Positions 42,176 to 51,910 of a DNA stretch of 64,000 nt are shown one piece after another. Below the pieces are notes generated by a model. That model saw only the letters and a list, made by a program, of their open reading frames with translations, searched no databases and was not told the DNA's origin. Position 1 is the first letter of the stretch. Every line of letters starts with the position of its first letter. Made by a program: the position numbers and the translations under genes. The stretch comes from Helicoverpa zea (lineage: Eukaryota > Arthropoda > Insecta > Lepidoptera > Noctuidae). Location of the stretch: positions 2,914,001 through 2,978,000 of the forward strand of contig NC_061474.1 of assembly GCF_022581195.2 (NCBI RefSeq), read 5' to 3'.

Positions 42176-42834
42176 TTCTTATCTAAATATTCTTTGAAAA
42201 AAACTCACGTTCAAAATTCCAATCTTCGTGAACACAAAAACATGAACAGTAATAATGTTATTACAAATAATTAAAAAATAAATGCACAACACAACACAAG
42301 CACTGCGGTATTATTAATTTAATAATATTCGCGTTATTATTTCGAGAACAGACCCACGTCCGATCTCCTCGAACGCTGGTATAACACTGAACTTGAATTT
42401 AAAAATCGAACACGCCCGCGCAAGTTGTGGTCTTGATTACCTTCAGATCGTTTACTTTAAAAAATGAACCTATAGGCCTAGAAAATAGGGTTTATAATTA
42501 CTTGTGATAAATGAGTCTAGTAATCAGATGCTCGTCTAATAAATTAATTTATTTAGCGGATTTTCCACTTAAAGGCATTAATGTTGGGTGCTCTTTGTTG
42601 AAGATCTACTGTGATGTTTGTTGTTTGCGATGGTTCTTAAATCCAACGTATAGTGGTAATTTTTCCTAAAATATGTATAGAAATACTTAGGATAATTAAA
42701 TACTATATACCTAATAGTTTTTTTTATTTTCTCTTATTATGGTAGATATTTTATTATCTTTATTTTCAATAATTTTACATTTTAATTAAAAACTACCTAA
42801 AACTAAAAGGCATCAATCAAACAAATATTAATTG
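42176..42834. other. AT-rich DNA, nothing recognised
   Basis: A slightly CpG-rich patch at 42345-42425 has no frame or repeat match. Confidence 0.4.
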
Positions 42835-42837
42835 TAA

Positions 42838-42912
42838 GTAGGTACTATGTCGAATTAGATTAAGTCTGTAAAGGCATAGTAACTTTGAGAGATGAATAAA
42901 TGAATAAAAAAC
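42838..42912 (+). mobile_element. LINE tail of the TACTATGTCGAATTAG type
   Basis: AGGTACTATGTCGAATTAGA, TTAAGTCTGTAAAGGCATAG, TAACTTTGAGAGATGAATAA and ATGAATAAA. Compare 29650-29722. Confidence 0.7.
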
Positions 42913-43704
42913 CTTCTCACTGTCAACTGGGATTTTGTTATCTGGCTCTTACGGTTTTAAAGACTTAGACTAGCCTAATTTCAAAACGGTGTTAGTTAGA
43001 ACATTTTATAAAGGATGCTATAAGTTTGCCAAAAACTACAAAATACAGCCTTCAAAACCTATCTTACATCAGATACTAGTGCTTTATCTAAATTGCGAAG
43101 ATATTTCATATTAAGCACGATTTTGCAATGTACCTCTACTATTGATGCATTTTCTCCTTGAATGTTACCTCTCTAAACTAAATAATTAAATTGAATTCAA
43201 TCGAATCCTTTTAAAGCGATTTATATTGGTCCAATACTTACATGATTCCTTATTTAGAGATAGCCATTTTTGGAAGACATAGTATTTACGAAATCCTTAA
43301 ATTTTGGAATCTCCCAAGGCTTATCCTGTGCCATTCGTGTCAAGGGATTGAAACAAATAAACATATAGGTATATTGTAAATATTGGTACCTAGAGTTAAA
43401 TTTGCATAGTATACATCATCTGCCTAGCCTTTTCCATAACATACAATGACGTTTTTTTTCCAGAAAGACATCTAGTCTCCTCGAGTTTCGCAAAAAAAGT
43501 TTTCCGTAGGTACATAGCCGGGGAATAAACATACTAAATGATGTTTATAACGATAGAGTTTTTCTTTACGGTTTTATTTAGTATACACCAGCTGTTTCAA
43601 ACGGTGTAACCGGAGTCCCGAGGAAACCACTTCCTTGATGCTTATAAAAAGCCTGCATGCATCTATATATTATTCTCACTTATTTTGTTTTTCTGTCCTG
43701 ATCC
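42913..43704. other. No gene; decayed SINE-A and X words at 43415-43650
   Basis: CATCATCTGCCTAGCCTTTT (43417) is a SINE-A tail scrap; CAGCTGTTTCAAACGGTGTA with CCGGAGTCCCGAGGAAAC (43589-43628) is a decayed X start. Confidence 0.4.
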
Positions 43705-43799
43705 TAATCTCTCTCCGGTCGTGTCGGATTGCCGTCCCATCGAGCAACGATAGTGAAGGAATAGTGAGTGCACCTGTGTCTGCGCGAACACTTATGCAC
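43705..43799 (+). repeat. Repeat Q, interrupted by the 43800 element
   Basis: AATCTCTCTCCGGTCGTGTC, GGATTGCCGTCCCATCGAGC, GTGAAGGAATAGTGAGTGCA and GAACACTTATGCACTATA match 26455 up to the point where the intact copy reads CTCTATAATATG. The rest of Q may resume, weakly, at about 44937 (TTAATGTCTTGCGTAG). Confidence 0.75.
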
Positions 43800-44787
43800 T
43801 ATATATGTTATGGACCATGTGATTAATTCGGGCATTATTTATAATGCCCGAGCATTATGAATAATGTCTAGCTTTATCGGGCCAAGTGATTAATAACTAT
43901 CTTAACTTCATTATTTATCACATTGCACGGGCATTATTATATTGCTACATGACAGTTGGGCAATTTGATAATAAAGCTATATTTTATGCGGTGCGAGGGT
44001 GGCAGTTGTTCTAATAAATAAATCCTGTTACTTGCTACATATTTTATGATTATTGTTTTAAATTATATGTTCTATTTTAATGGGAAATTATAAGTCTAGG
44101 CACAAAACTATTAATTGGACAATTGTCATCTAATTTACTAACTCGGCCTCGTTTTTCTTGATCGCATTTTTCTTGGCTCGTTTTTTTATGGTAGAATTTA
44201 ATTTGGATTCAAAACATTGTATTAAAAACTGAACTTAGTGACGAAAACGAATCGCTGCAAAACCGACTCCACGTAGTCTTGTCTGCCCTACCCCTAGAGT
44301 GCAATTCAAAACCGCGTAGGCACGAAGGGGCGAGGCGGCCTGCGAGCTGAGGCGCAGGTAGTTGAAGCGCTCGCCGCCGCGGCTGAGGCTGGCCGGGAGC
44401 CGGCCAGCAAGCCGAAGCTGCGGTGGTGAGCGTGAAAACCATCTGCGACGATAAGCTCGCATGGGACCGCCGGAGCCCCGCAGCGCCGGAGCCGTGACAG
44501 AAGCCATGCTTGCTGCATGTTGCATGCCTACTTCTATACTCTGTCAATTGATATGGGATGTGTTATATTTAGTTTATTTTAAGTGAAATGTCTATAACAA
44601 TAAAAAAATGAAATTAAATATGTTTGTATTACTTTGCCCAAAAGGTCACGGGCAATATGTATAGTGCCCGGTCAATTTGATTGTTTGAATAATTATTAGC
44701 AAATTGCACTCTCATATTGGGCATTATTCATAATGACCGGGCATTATGTATACTGCCCAATTTATCACTTGGTCCATAACATATATA
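43800..44787. mobile_element. 988-bp TIR element carrying a GC-rich captured insert
   Basis: The left end TATATATGTTATGGACCA with GTGATTAATTCGGGC and the right end in reverse TATATATGTTATGGACCA with AGTGATAAATTGGGC are inverted repeats: the first 17 bases are identical and similarity extends for about 65 bp. Both subterminal zones repeat CGGGCATTAT words in both orientations. No transposase is present. A TATA target duplication cannot be separated from the ends. The right-end fragment at 202-432 shows that the family is dispersed and that the cargo is not part of its ends. Confidence 0.82.
44313..44417 (-). other. Exon-like GC-rich cargo of unknown origin
   Basis: In the 44230-44530 cargo (by eye about two thirds G+C, against about one third around it) the minus strand has CACGCTCACCACCGCAG, an acceptor-like end, then 105 bp (35 codons), then GT. 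In the phase reading LRLAGRLPASLSRGGERFNY and LRLSSQAASPLRAYA about 30 of 35 codons end in G or C, the pattern of a real coding exon. The other phases (frames 44209-44547 and 44306-44518) read as low-complexity Ala/Pro/Arg. I do not recognise the protein. The donor (GCG then GTTTTG) is weak. It could also be an unrelated CpG-rich fragment. Confidence 0.4.
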
Positions 44788-44791
44788 CTAA

Positions 44792-44935
44792 CCGTCTTAC
44801 CACAAAAACTTTAAACGTCAGTTTATGCCTTGTCTAAAAAAAATGACAAATTATGACGTTGACATATGTTCATTTTGCAGCCAAAATTTTATTAGACAAG
44901 TGTAAAACAGGGTTTAAAGTTTTTGTAGTAAGGCC
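44792..44935 (+). mobile_element. M145 MITE copy 2
   Basis: CCGTCTTACCACAAAAACTT to GTAGTAAGGC, about 95 percent like 17111-17254. It begins four bases after the 43800-44787 element, so one inserted next to the other. Confidence 0.9.
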
Positions 44936-45429
44936 ATTAATGTCTTGCGTAGATCTCTTTCGAAAACAGACAGAACTTTTAATTATAAATAACATTAATA
45001 ATAATTCTTTAATCTAGTCGACATAGAACCCATGTTCAACATCAATTTTTTTTTAACAGATTTTAACAATTACAAATATCATTTTTTTTTTTACAAAATA
45101 AGATTATTAATCTAACGTGTTATATCAAAATGTTACAAAGATTTAATACGTGCTTAATTACTTCTGTCACAAGGTTGCATGTTGGATACAAATAATTATA
45201 TTTCCGCATACATAATCGAGTTTTTATGCTGAATGAGCTAAAGAGGTTCAAATGTTCTGAACCTCTGTGAAGGTGAGCTGCTTGGAATTCGAGACTAGTT
45301 ATAATTTATAATTATTGGATATTATTTTTATTAATAGTTCTTCTTCCTGGATAGTTCTTAATCCTTGTATGCATGTAGAGAAGTTTGTCTAAAATAAAAC
45401 ATTCACCAATTTTCAGACGGTAAATTCTA
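44936..45429. other. AT-rich DNA, nothing recognised
   Basis: No supported feature apart from the possible Q remainder at 44937-44960. Confidence 0.4.
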
Positions 45430-45605
45430 CTCCGTATCAAAATCAAAAATCCTTTATTCAAACTTGGCTGCAAAACAGCACTTTTTGAACGTCAGGAATT
45501 TACAAAAGACAACCCCCAAAACGCCCACCCTTCACCACTTCCTATGTGTTTTTGCTGGGAAAAAGAAGTGAGACGCAACAAACTCCCCAGCATGTATTCA
45601 CTTTT
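45430..45605 (-). mobile_element. LINE 3' tail (GCTGGGGAGTTTG type)
   Basis: In reverse: CTGGGGAGTTTGTTGCG, then an AGGAAGTGGTGAAGGGTG block, CGTTTTGGGGGTTGTC, and CTGACGTTCAAAAAGTGCTG. It is more complete than the copy at 38680, with CAAGTTTGAATAAAGGATTT at its 3' end. Confidence 0.8.
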
Positions 45606-45914
45606 TTCGATTTTCAGGATTATCAATAGTTAGGACATAATTGCGAAACTGTATATAAGGTATCGTACATTTGTATAAACAATATCGCTTGTAAGTCCCG
45701 ATTATTTATGAATATGTGTACAAATCGCAAAAGTTTAAAAACCTTTGGATCTAACTCTCGAAGTAGTTTCCAATTAGGTACGTCCTAGGCGTATTTTATT
45801 ACCTTCTTGAGAGCGAACAAATTGAATTAGTCTCAAAACTTATTAGTTACTAAGTACCTAGCTTAGATATCTTCTACGTATCCAGACTCATTACAAAATT
45901 ATGTTTCATTAAAT

Positions 45915-46297
45915 TCGTGGTGGCCTAGTGGGTAAAGGACCAACCTCTCGAGTATGAGGGCGCGGGTTCGATCCCAGGTCAGGCAAGTACCAATGCAACT
46001 TTTCTAAGTTTGTATGTACTTTCTAAGTATATCTTAGACACCATTGGCTGTGTTTCGGATGGCACGTTAAACTGTAGATCCCGGCTGTCATTGAACATCT
46101 TTGGCAGTCGTTACGGGTAGTCAGAAGCCAGTAAGTCTGACACCGTTCTAACCAAGGGGTATCGGGTTGTCGAGCTAACTGGGTTGAGGAGGTCAGATAG
46201 GCAGTCGCTTCTTGTAAAGCACTGGTACTCAGCTGAATCCGGTTAGACTGGAAGCCGACCCCAACATGATTGGGAAAAGGCTCGGAGGATGATGATG
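45915..46297 (+). mobile_element. SINE-A, full-length plus-strand copy (reference)
   Basis: Begins TCGTGGTGGCCTAGTGGGTA (box A) with GGGTTCGATCCCAGGTCAGG (box B) at about 45963, so the tRNA-like pol III promoter is complete. The body continues through CTTTCTAAGTATATCTTAGA, CGGATGGCACGTTAAACTG, TTGGCAGTCGTTACGGGTAG and GGTCAGATAGGCAGTCGC. The tail is GAAGCCGACCCCAACATGAT, TGGGAAAAGGCTCGGAGG and ATGATGATG. Both promoter boxes are consensus-like, so it may still be transcribable. No clear target duplication is seen. Confidence 0.94.
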
Positions 46298-46304
46298 ACT
46301 TTTC

Positions 46305-46405
46305 AAGAGTCTTTTGTTTGTTTGGACGCGCTAATCTCAGGAACTATTGATTTTAAATTTCCTGGCCACTTTTATCCCGGTGCATGAAGAAGTTAGCGAT
46401 GGTTT
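46305..46405 (-). repeat. Repeat X fragment
   Basis: TTTGTTTGTTTGGACGCGC, TAATCTCAGGAACTATTG and TTTTATCCCGGTGCATGAAG are the 3' two thirds of X in reverse, directly behind the SINE. Confidence 0.65.
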
Positions 46406-46419
46406 TGATGATTTCATTA

Positions 46420-48073
46420 ATGTTCTCAAAGAAATGGATTTACCCATATTTTACGTTCCTATCTGTTTCAACAAAATCACTAAAATTCTTCTTAAAATAC
46501 GCACAATCCTATTCTTAGAATTGTAAATACATATTATGTTTGACCGTGACCCTACCTCACAGGTTGTCTGTTATTTATGTTAAAACTTTAAAGGTGAACA
46601 TAAGTTTATCATGAGATGAATTAATTAAGAATATTTTAATATGTAGCTTATTCACAGAATTAAACTTAGGGCTTTTACAAACAACCAAACAAACAAATAA
46701 ACAAACTATTCACATAGGCCTATTTTTATCCTCATGCAGGAAGAAAGCCACATACTTTATGGTATAGGCACAGAGAAATACAAAAGGGCTGGATCCCGTA
46801 ACCAATATTAAGATTTTAAAATATGTAAGTATAGAGCAAGATTAGGAGATTGCTTCGGGCGCACAAAATTCTATTTACTTACGGCAATGTTCTAAGTTAT
46901 TCTTCATATCGAGTGAACATTAGGTTTATTATCTAACAAGCCCTAGTGTCGGAGTTTAATTTTCTCAAATCCACTGTAAGCCTCTGACTCAGTAGCATTC
47001 TTCCACCAACTCATCCTTCTACGGGAATCGGAAAAAATATACAATGATTAGTCAATATGGATATACGAATCATGAACTGACCTCATAGAAGTCCAATTTT
47101 CCTTATCCCTTAAACGCAGTGAAAAACCAATTCATTGTTATGGTCACAAGAATTTTATAGACACATACTTAGTGGGTATGCAAATTAACTCCTATACAGT
47201 TACCTGTATGACTAAGCCTTGATATGTGATAAGGATAAAAGTTGCATAAATCGGACTATCGAAAAAGGACTCGATAAGAATTAATTGCATTGCTGTTTCA
47301 ACGTGTTTTTTTTTACCAAAATTATCTTCTGAACAAAAGCCATTCCTTCTTTCTTCTGTCTTGAAGAATCCAGGTGTTTCTGCTAAATCTTCCGAGGTCT
47401 ACCTGGTCTGCCATATATTTATCCGTCTTGTAGTATTCACTTGGTGACGGTTAGTTCTGATTTTATACAATCAGGATACTTTTGGCTGAAATAAATTTAA
47501 ATAAAGAACATTTGCATTGTTTTTTAATTACGTAGGTACCTATTTGAATGACAGTTAGTTTCAGTTAATAATAAACTACTTTGCATAATTGTAGTCAAAT
47601 AAAACGTGTTTTTTTGTAAAGAGTCTCTGTTACCATAATTCAAAAACCGTTATCTGGTAAAACCATAAATTACAGAGTTTTTCATTTAAGAAAATCTTAT
47701 ATTCCGATCACGTAGTCATGATTTATAACAAGGCATATAAGAACATTGACCTTTGCCCTTGTAGGAAACCTGAGGGCAAATTATCTAAACAATAAAAAAT
47801 AAATACATAATATCAATCATCTTGATCCTTGATGTGTCAGTCTTTTTGAAATCAGCGCCATCTATTATCAGAAGCTCAAACTATTATATAACATTGAAGG
47901 CTTTAAAACGAAGGCTTGAGCGGTTTGCTTTTAACGCCATCTATGTTTGTGATATAAAACTAAGCAGATGCAAGGCTGTATCAAAGCCTCATTGATTCGT
48001 AGTTTTCATACATTGCGATAGATGGCACTACAGGTATTTTTTTTTTCATTTATGAAAGACTATCAATATAAGT
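46420..48073. other. No supported gene; GCGCCATCTA words near 47860-48030
   Basis: 46680-46770 has CAAACAAACAAATAAACAAA and TATTTTTATCCTCATGCAGG, probably another decayed X. CAGCGCCATCTATTATCAGA (47854), TAACGCCATCTATG (47933) and the inverse GATAGATGGCAC (48018) form a loose cluster of a moth repeat word also seen at 7190. No coding sequence is seen. Confidence 0.4.
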
Positions 48074-48091
48074 TTCCATTGCCTCTAATCA

Positions 48092-48133
48092 TCATCATCC
48101 TCCGAGCCTTCTCCCAATCATGTTGGTGTCGGC
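48092..48133 (-). mobile_element. SINE-A tail, 42-bp insertion with 18-bp target duplication
   Basis: TCATCATCCTCCGAGCC, CCCAATCATGTTGGTGTCGG. TTCCATTGCCTCTAATCA occurs exactly at 48074-48091 and 48134-48151. Because SINE-A itself contains GGCTTCCA at this point, the first five bases of the right copy may be microhomology, leaving 13 unambiguous bases. Confidence 0.9.
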
Positions 48134-48151
48134 TTCCATTGCCTCTAATCA

Positions 48152-48919
48152 CTGTCGCAATAGTCTAGTTTGTGTGACTTTGGTCTCCTAAAAATATAAC
48201 TTCTATGATTTATTCAATACTTGTGAAGTATTTTCAATTTTAACTGATATCATACCTCTATTATAGTAATTAAACTTCCGTAGGATTTTTAATTTGAAAA
48301 AACGATCATTTTTATGCTATCCTGAATGTAGGATTCATTCGCAGATTCTAATCCAAAATATATCTGAACTGGATTTTCAAAATTTCTATTAAAACTCCAG
48401 TGATAAATCTTATGGGTACCAAAGTCGTTTCGGAATAAATTTTTGACATCGCACACGCAACAATTTATCCTTGAAAAGGTATCCCACGACCGTGGGTTCA
48501 ATAAAACCCAAAACAGTTAACAAAACCTGTTTTTAAATAATTTGCAAACTTTAGAATATTTTTGGTTACTAAATGGTTTAATAAAGGTTCTACCTGATTA
48601 TCTAAGGCTCTAAAAAATGGGTGATATTATGTAGCTTTGAATTTTAATTTTAGTGTTTAATCACGTGTTTTGCACGCGTATATCTGGGTTTTCCGAAACC
48701 TAAATCGTTCCTTTAAATACCTTACATACATGAATAAACAAAGTAAAATTCCATGGGCAGATAAATAAAGGTCCCAAGAAGCAGGTAGCAAATGGTTTGT
48801 GCTCCCCCGTATCCCAATGGAAAAATTAGGCCCCGTTCAAAAAGGTCAATGAACTGTATTATTTTTGGAAGGACTTGAGCCTTCCAGCGCAGATATGGAA
48901 CGTCCATAAACCACTTACA
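48152..48919. other. AT-rich DNA, nothing recognised
   Basis: Minus-strand frames at 48289-48501 and 48722-48907 show no domain motif. Confidence 0.4.
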
Positions 48920-49230
48920 AAATTAGATAGTGAGTGCCTTTTTGTCACGGAACCGCTTAATTTAGACACTCAAATGGTATTGAAATCATTTATATTTTTT
49001 AAAGCTTAATGGTTTGCTCATTCATAAGCAATCTCAGGTGCTGGGTTGACTCGGGCTGCGGATTGTTCGAAAGAGATATATGTGATAGGTACATAAAAGG
49101 CCTATGACGGAACACGACGGTTCTTAGTCAGTAAAAGTCTGCTAACTCACAGCGGCAGGGGGCATTTGATGATTTTTGACATCGTTAAAAAAAGGTACTG
49201 GGTTGACTTAAAATGAAATCCAGTGGTCAT
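48920..49230. repeat. Probable dispersed moth repeat
   Basis: GGCCTATGACGGAACACGAC, GTTCTTAGTCAGTAAAAGTC, CTCACAGCGGCAGGGGGC and ATTTGATGATTTTTGACATC recall a repeat I have seen in moth introns. There is no second copy in this window, so support is memory only. Confidence 0.35.
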
Positions 49231-49639
49231 TGGTCCGATTTGAGAAATAGTTTCAGAAAATAGTGAAATTACTAGCATAAAGAAGCTAGCCTTAACATTA
49301 GATATAATAAGCAGAATAGAGCTTTCAAAAGCATTTCGTCTTCTATAAGTCCTACGTACTGATTTATCTTTTGTTTCTTTGACAAATACATTGACTTATA
49401 GATAACTAATAAAATCAGTAAGCCAAGGTTCAAACACCTATATCAAATATCAACAAAATGAATGCCAAACCACTCATGGTTGCGGAAGTTTCAATTTCAA
49501 CAGAGTCTTGCGAAAAATATAATTATATAATCTGTGCTGCGCGCCGGACAAACTATAAGTTCATATTTTATGCGCCGTCTTTAATGAGTTGAAAGATTTC
49601 AATGGTGATGACGTTTTTTTATGGTTTATGACATTCTAG

Positions 49640-49822
49640 CTTCAGCCCCTAGTTCGTTATGTTATGTTCTTTCCCTAGTCAACTCTATCTCTGTACCAAA
49701 TTTTATTAAAATCAGTTCAGTGGTTTAGACGTGAAAGCGTAACAGACAGATAGACAGACAGACAGAACGTACAGACAGACAGACAGAATTACTTTCGCAT
49801 TAATAATATTAGTAGGGATTAT
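49640..49822 (+). mobile_element. LINE 3' tail with (CAGA)n and ATATTAGTAGGGAT end
   Basis: AAAATCAGTTCAGTGGTTTA, GACGTGAAAGCGTAACAGAC, a run of GACA/CAGA units (49743-49788), then TTACTTTCGCATTAATAATA and TTAGTAGGGATTA. This is a common insect non-LTR 3' end. The inverse relative is at 61265-61345. Confidence 0.75.
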
Positions 49823-50534
49823 CCTGAATGGGATGGATCTATGAAGGTGATAGGATTTTTTTTTACCCGACTGCCAAAGAAGGAGGGTAATGTTTTTTAA
49901 CAATAAGTTTATTTCACACATAGTTTACAATGTTAAACTAAGACTATGAAACGTAAAGGTTTATTAAGCTCAACAATATGAGTTACCCTGACTCCTAAAC
50001 TAGGTATAGGCCTGTAACTTAGAAGTCAATGATTCTCCTATCAGTATAGAAAGTTTCTCAGTAAGGAACTATCAAAATGCATTCCAAACGAGTAATTTCT
50101 CTATTGCCACTTTAGGGCCGCGGTAATTAAAACTACAGTATCTATGCAAATTTTAGAAAAAATATTTGTTCAGAATTTTTCGGAATTTGAAAAGTTATTG
50201 AATAGTATTGAGAACCTATAAGTTCGAATTTTATGCGCCATGTTTAATGAGCGGATTTTAACGATTCTTTATTTATTTATTTCACAGTTTATATACACAG
50301 CTACACACAAAACACAGACAATAATAAAAATTACAAAGGCATCAATTATTTCAAAAGAAATCTCTTCCAGCAGGCCAGTTATGGGAGAGTTAGAATAAAA
50401 AACACAATACATACATACAATTAATAGTATACGCATCTATGACAAATTATCTAGGTTATATGTCGGATAGGCGAAACATCAGGATGGCACTATTGCCCGA
50501 CATCAGCTAGGGTAATCGCACAAAGAGATAACTC
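49823..50534. other. No gene; inverted ACCTCCTCCTTT-type end at 49852-49890
   Basis: TTTACCCGACTGCCAAAGAA then GGAGGGTAATG is the same end word as 32135 in reverse. At 50280-50300 TTATTTATTTATTTCACAG looks like a reversed AAAT-type LINE tail. Confidence 0.4.
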
Positions 50535-50670
50535 AAAAGAACTCAAAACTCAAAAACGTTTATTCAAATTAGTCAGAACAAAAGACAGCCCCCAAAACGC
50601 CCGCCCTTCGCCACTTCCTGTGTTTTGGCTGGGGAGAAGAAGTGGCGGAACAAACTCCCCAGCAAAACAT
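50535..50670 (-). mobile_element. LINE 3' tail (GCTGGGGAGTTTG type)
   Basis: In reverse: TTGCTGGGGAGTTTGTTCC, GCCACTTCTTCTCCCCAG, AGGAAGTGGCGAAGGGCGGG and CGTTTTGGGGGCTGTC, ending TTTGAATAAACGTTTTTGAG. It is a good copy of the family at 38680. Confidence 0.82.
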
Positions 50671-50739
50671 GTCTGTCTGTTAGGTTAGAAGAACCTCTAC
50701 ACTTTAATTTCAAAAGACACTTTACACACTTTACAATAT

Positions 50740-50956
50740 GGATCTACAACGGTACTACTACACTAGGTACACTAGACGTGACGTAGGGCAGTTTCGAGAT
50801 GTGTGCAACACGACGACTCAACGAACCCTGAGCTCCGTCGACGCCACGCTGACCACCACGACTCTGCCAAGCGCGCCAAAATGTTGTTTCACTAAAAGCG
50901 CCACCAGATGAGGCGCTTGCGTCTCGTTTAGTGTCCGTACTATTGACCGTCTCCGA
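50740..50956 (-). other. CpG-richer segment, unidentified
   Basis: Minus-strand frames of 71 and 62 codons overlap here in different phases (for example TVNSTDTKRDASASSGGAFS). Neither matches a family I know. The base composition differs from the surroundings, so it is likely part of a larger repeat ended by the MITE at 50961. Confidence 0.3.
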
Positions 50957-50960
50957 CATA

Positions 50961-51120
50961 TATATGTCGCAGGGATATGATAAAAACGGGGATTTACCCC
51001 GTTCAATTCACTAGATTTGTTTAGAGAAAAGATAAAATCGTGTTGTTATTTTAACATAATCGGTGATTTGATCAAATCCCTTAGGGAATCTCCGTTTTTA
51101 TCATATCCCTGCGACATATA
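50961..51120. mobile_element. 160-bp MITE
   Basis: TATATGTCGCAGGGATATGA then TAAAAACGGGGATT on the left pairs with the right end, whose reverse is the same 29 bases followed by AGATTCCC. The inside is AT-rich. Flanking TATA on the left suggests a TA-type target. Confidence 0.9.
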
Positions 51121-51159
51121 CATTCATCATGGTTTACCTAGGTGGAATGAAACTTTATG

Positions 51160-51215
51160 ATCATCATCTGCCTAGCCGTTTCCAGTCTAACCGGATGCAG
51201 AGGAGTAGGTAGCAT
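51160..51215 (-). mobile_element. SINE-A tail scrap
   Basis: CATCATCTGCCTAGCCGTTT, then CCAGTCTAACCGGATGCAG. It has an internal deletion of the CCCAAC..GTTGGG hairpin. Confidence 0.6.
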
Positions 51216-51585
51216 TATATGGGCTTTACCTTTACGTTGGTGATGTGATGGGAAGTTTATTAGAGGGAAAAGTGTAAATTAAATAACTAATAAAAAATTT
51301 ATTGCGGTTTTACGAAATAGTAATATAATCAATATTGTATGGTCAAGCGATTTTTTACGGCTGCGAAGTACAAAGCACCTATTAAAAAACTGCGTAGTTC
51401 ATTTCAAAAATTGATCCTTAAATCAATTATTCCAAGGTAAGCAGTTATTACCAATTCGTTTATGCAAACCTATTTATCATACGAAAAACATAAATATTTC
51501 ATGACCAAATTATATAATATATTGCTTCCCCCAGTCGTTATATTTGCTGCATAAATAACATATGATAGTGTCAAAACTTGTCAAG
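51216..51585. other. AT-rich DNA, nothing recognised
   Basis: No supported feature. Confidence 0.45.
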
Positions 51586-51910
51586 TCGTGGTGGCCTCAG
51601 ATGGGTAAAGAACTAACCTTTCAAGTATGAAGGCGCGGGTTCGATTCCAGGTCAGGCAAGTACCAATGCAACTTTTCTAAGTTTGTATGTACTTTCTAAG
51701 TATATCTTAGACACCATTGGCTGTGTTTCGGATGGCACGTTAAACTGTAGGTCCCGGCTGCCATTGAACATCCTTGACAGTCGTTACGGGTAGTCAGAAG
51801 CCAGTAAGTCTGACACTAATCTAACCAAGGGGTTGCCCGGATAACTGGGTTGAGGAGGTCAGATAGGCAGTCGCTTCTTGTAAAGCACTGGTACTCAGCT
51901 GAATCCGGTC
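51586..51910 (+). mobile_element. SINE-A with head, lacking its 3' tail
   Basis: TCGTGGTGGCCTCAGATGGG (box A disturbed by a small insertion) and GGTTCGATTCCAGGTCAGG (box B) open the copy; the body is complete to CTCAGCTGAATCCGGTC. The final hairpin and GATGAT tail are absent, which a normal retroposition cannot produce, so the tail was lost by a later deletion. Confidence 0.9.

Noticed and set aside
44209..44547. 112-codon minus-strand frame in the GC-rich cargo
   Set aside because: Another phase has far better G/C-ending codon bias. This one is low-complexity Ala/Pro/Arg typical of GC-rich out-of-phase reading.
45915..45990. tRNA gene suggested by box A and box B
   Set aside because: Box spacing fits, but acceptor and anticodon arms do not pair properly and the sequence continues into the SINE body; the same holds at 12810 and 51586.
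47854..48030. Several CGCCATCTA words as a regulatory cluster
   Set aside because: The word is a common fragment of moth dispersed repeats; spacing and orientation are irregular.
49743..49788. (GACA/CAGA)n microsatellite as an independent locus
   Set aside because: It sits inside a LINE 3' tail where such units are regularly found.
50744..51006. Minus-strand frames of 71 and 62 codons
   Set aside because: They overlap in competing phases and one runs into the MITE at 50961; no family recognised.
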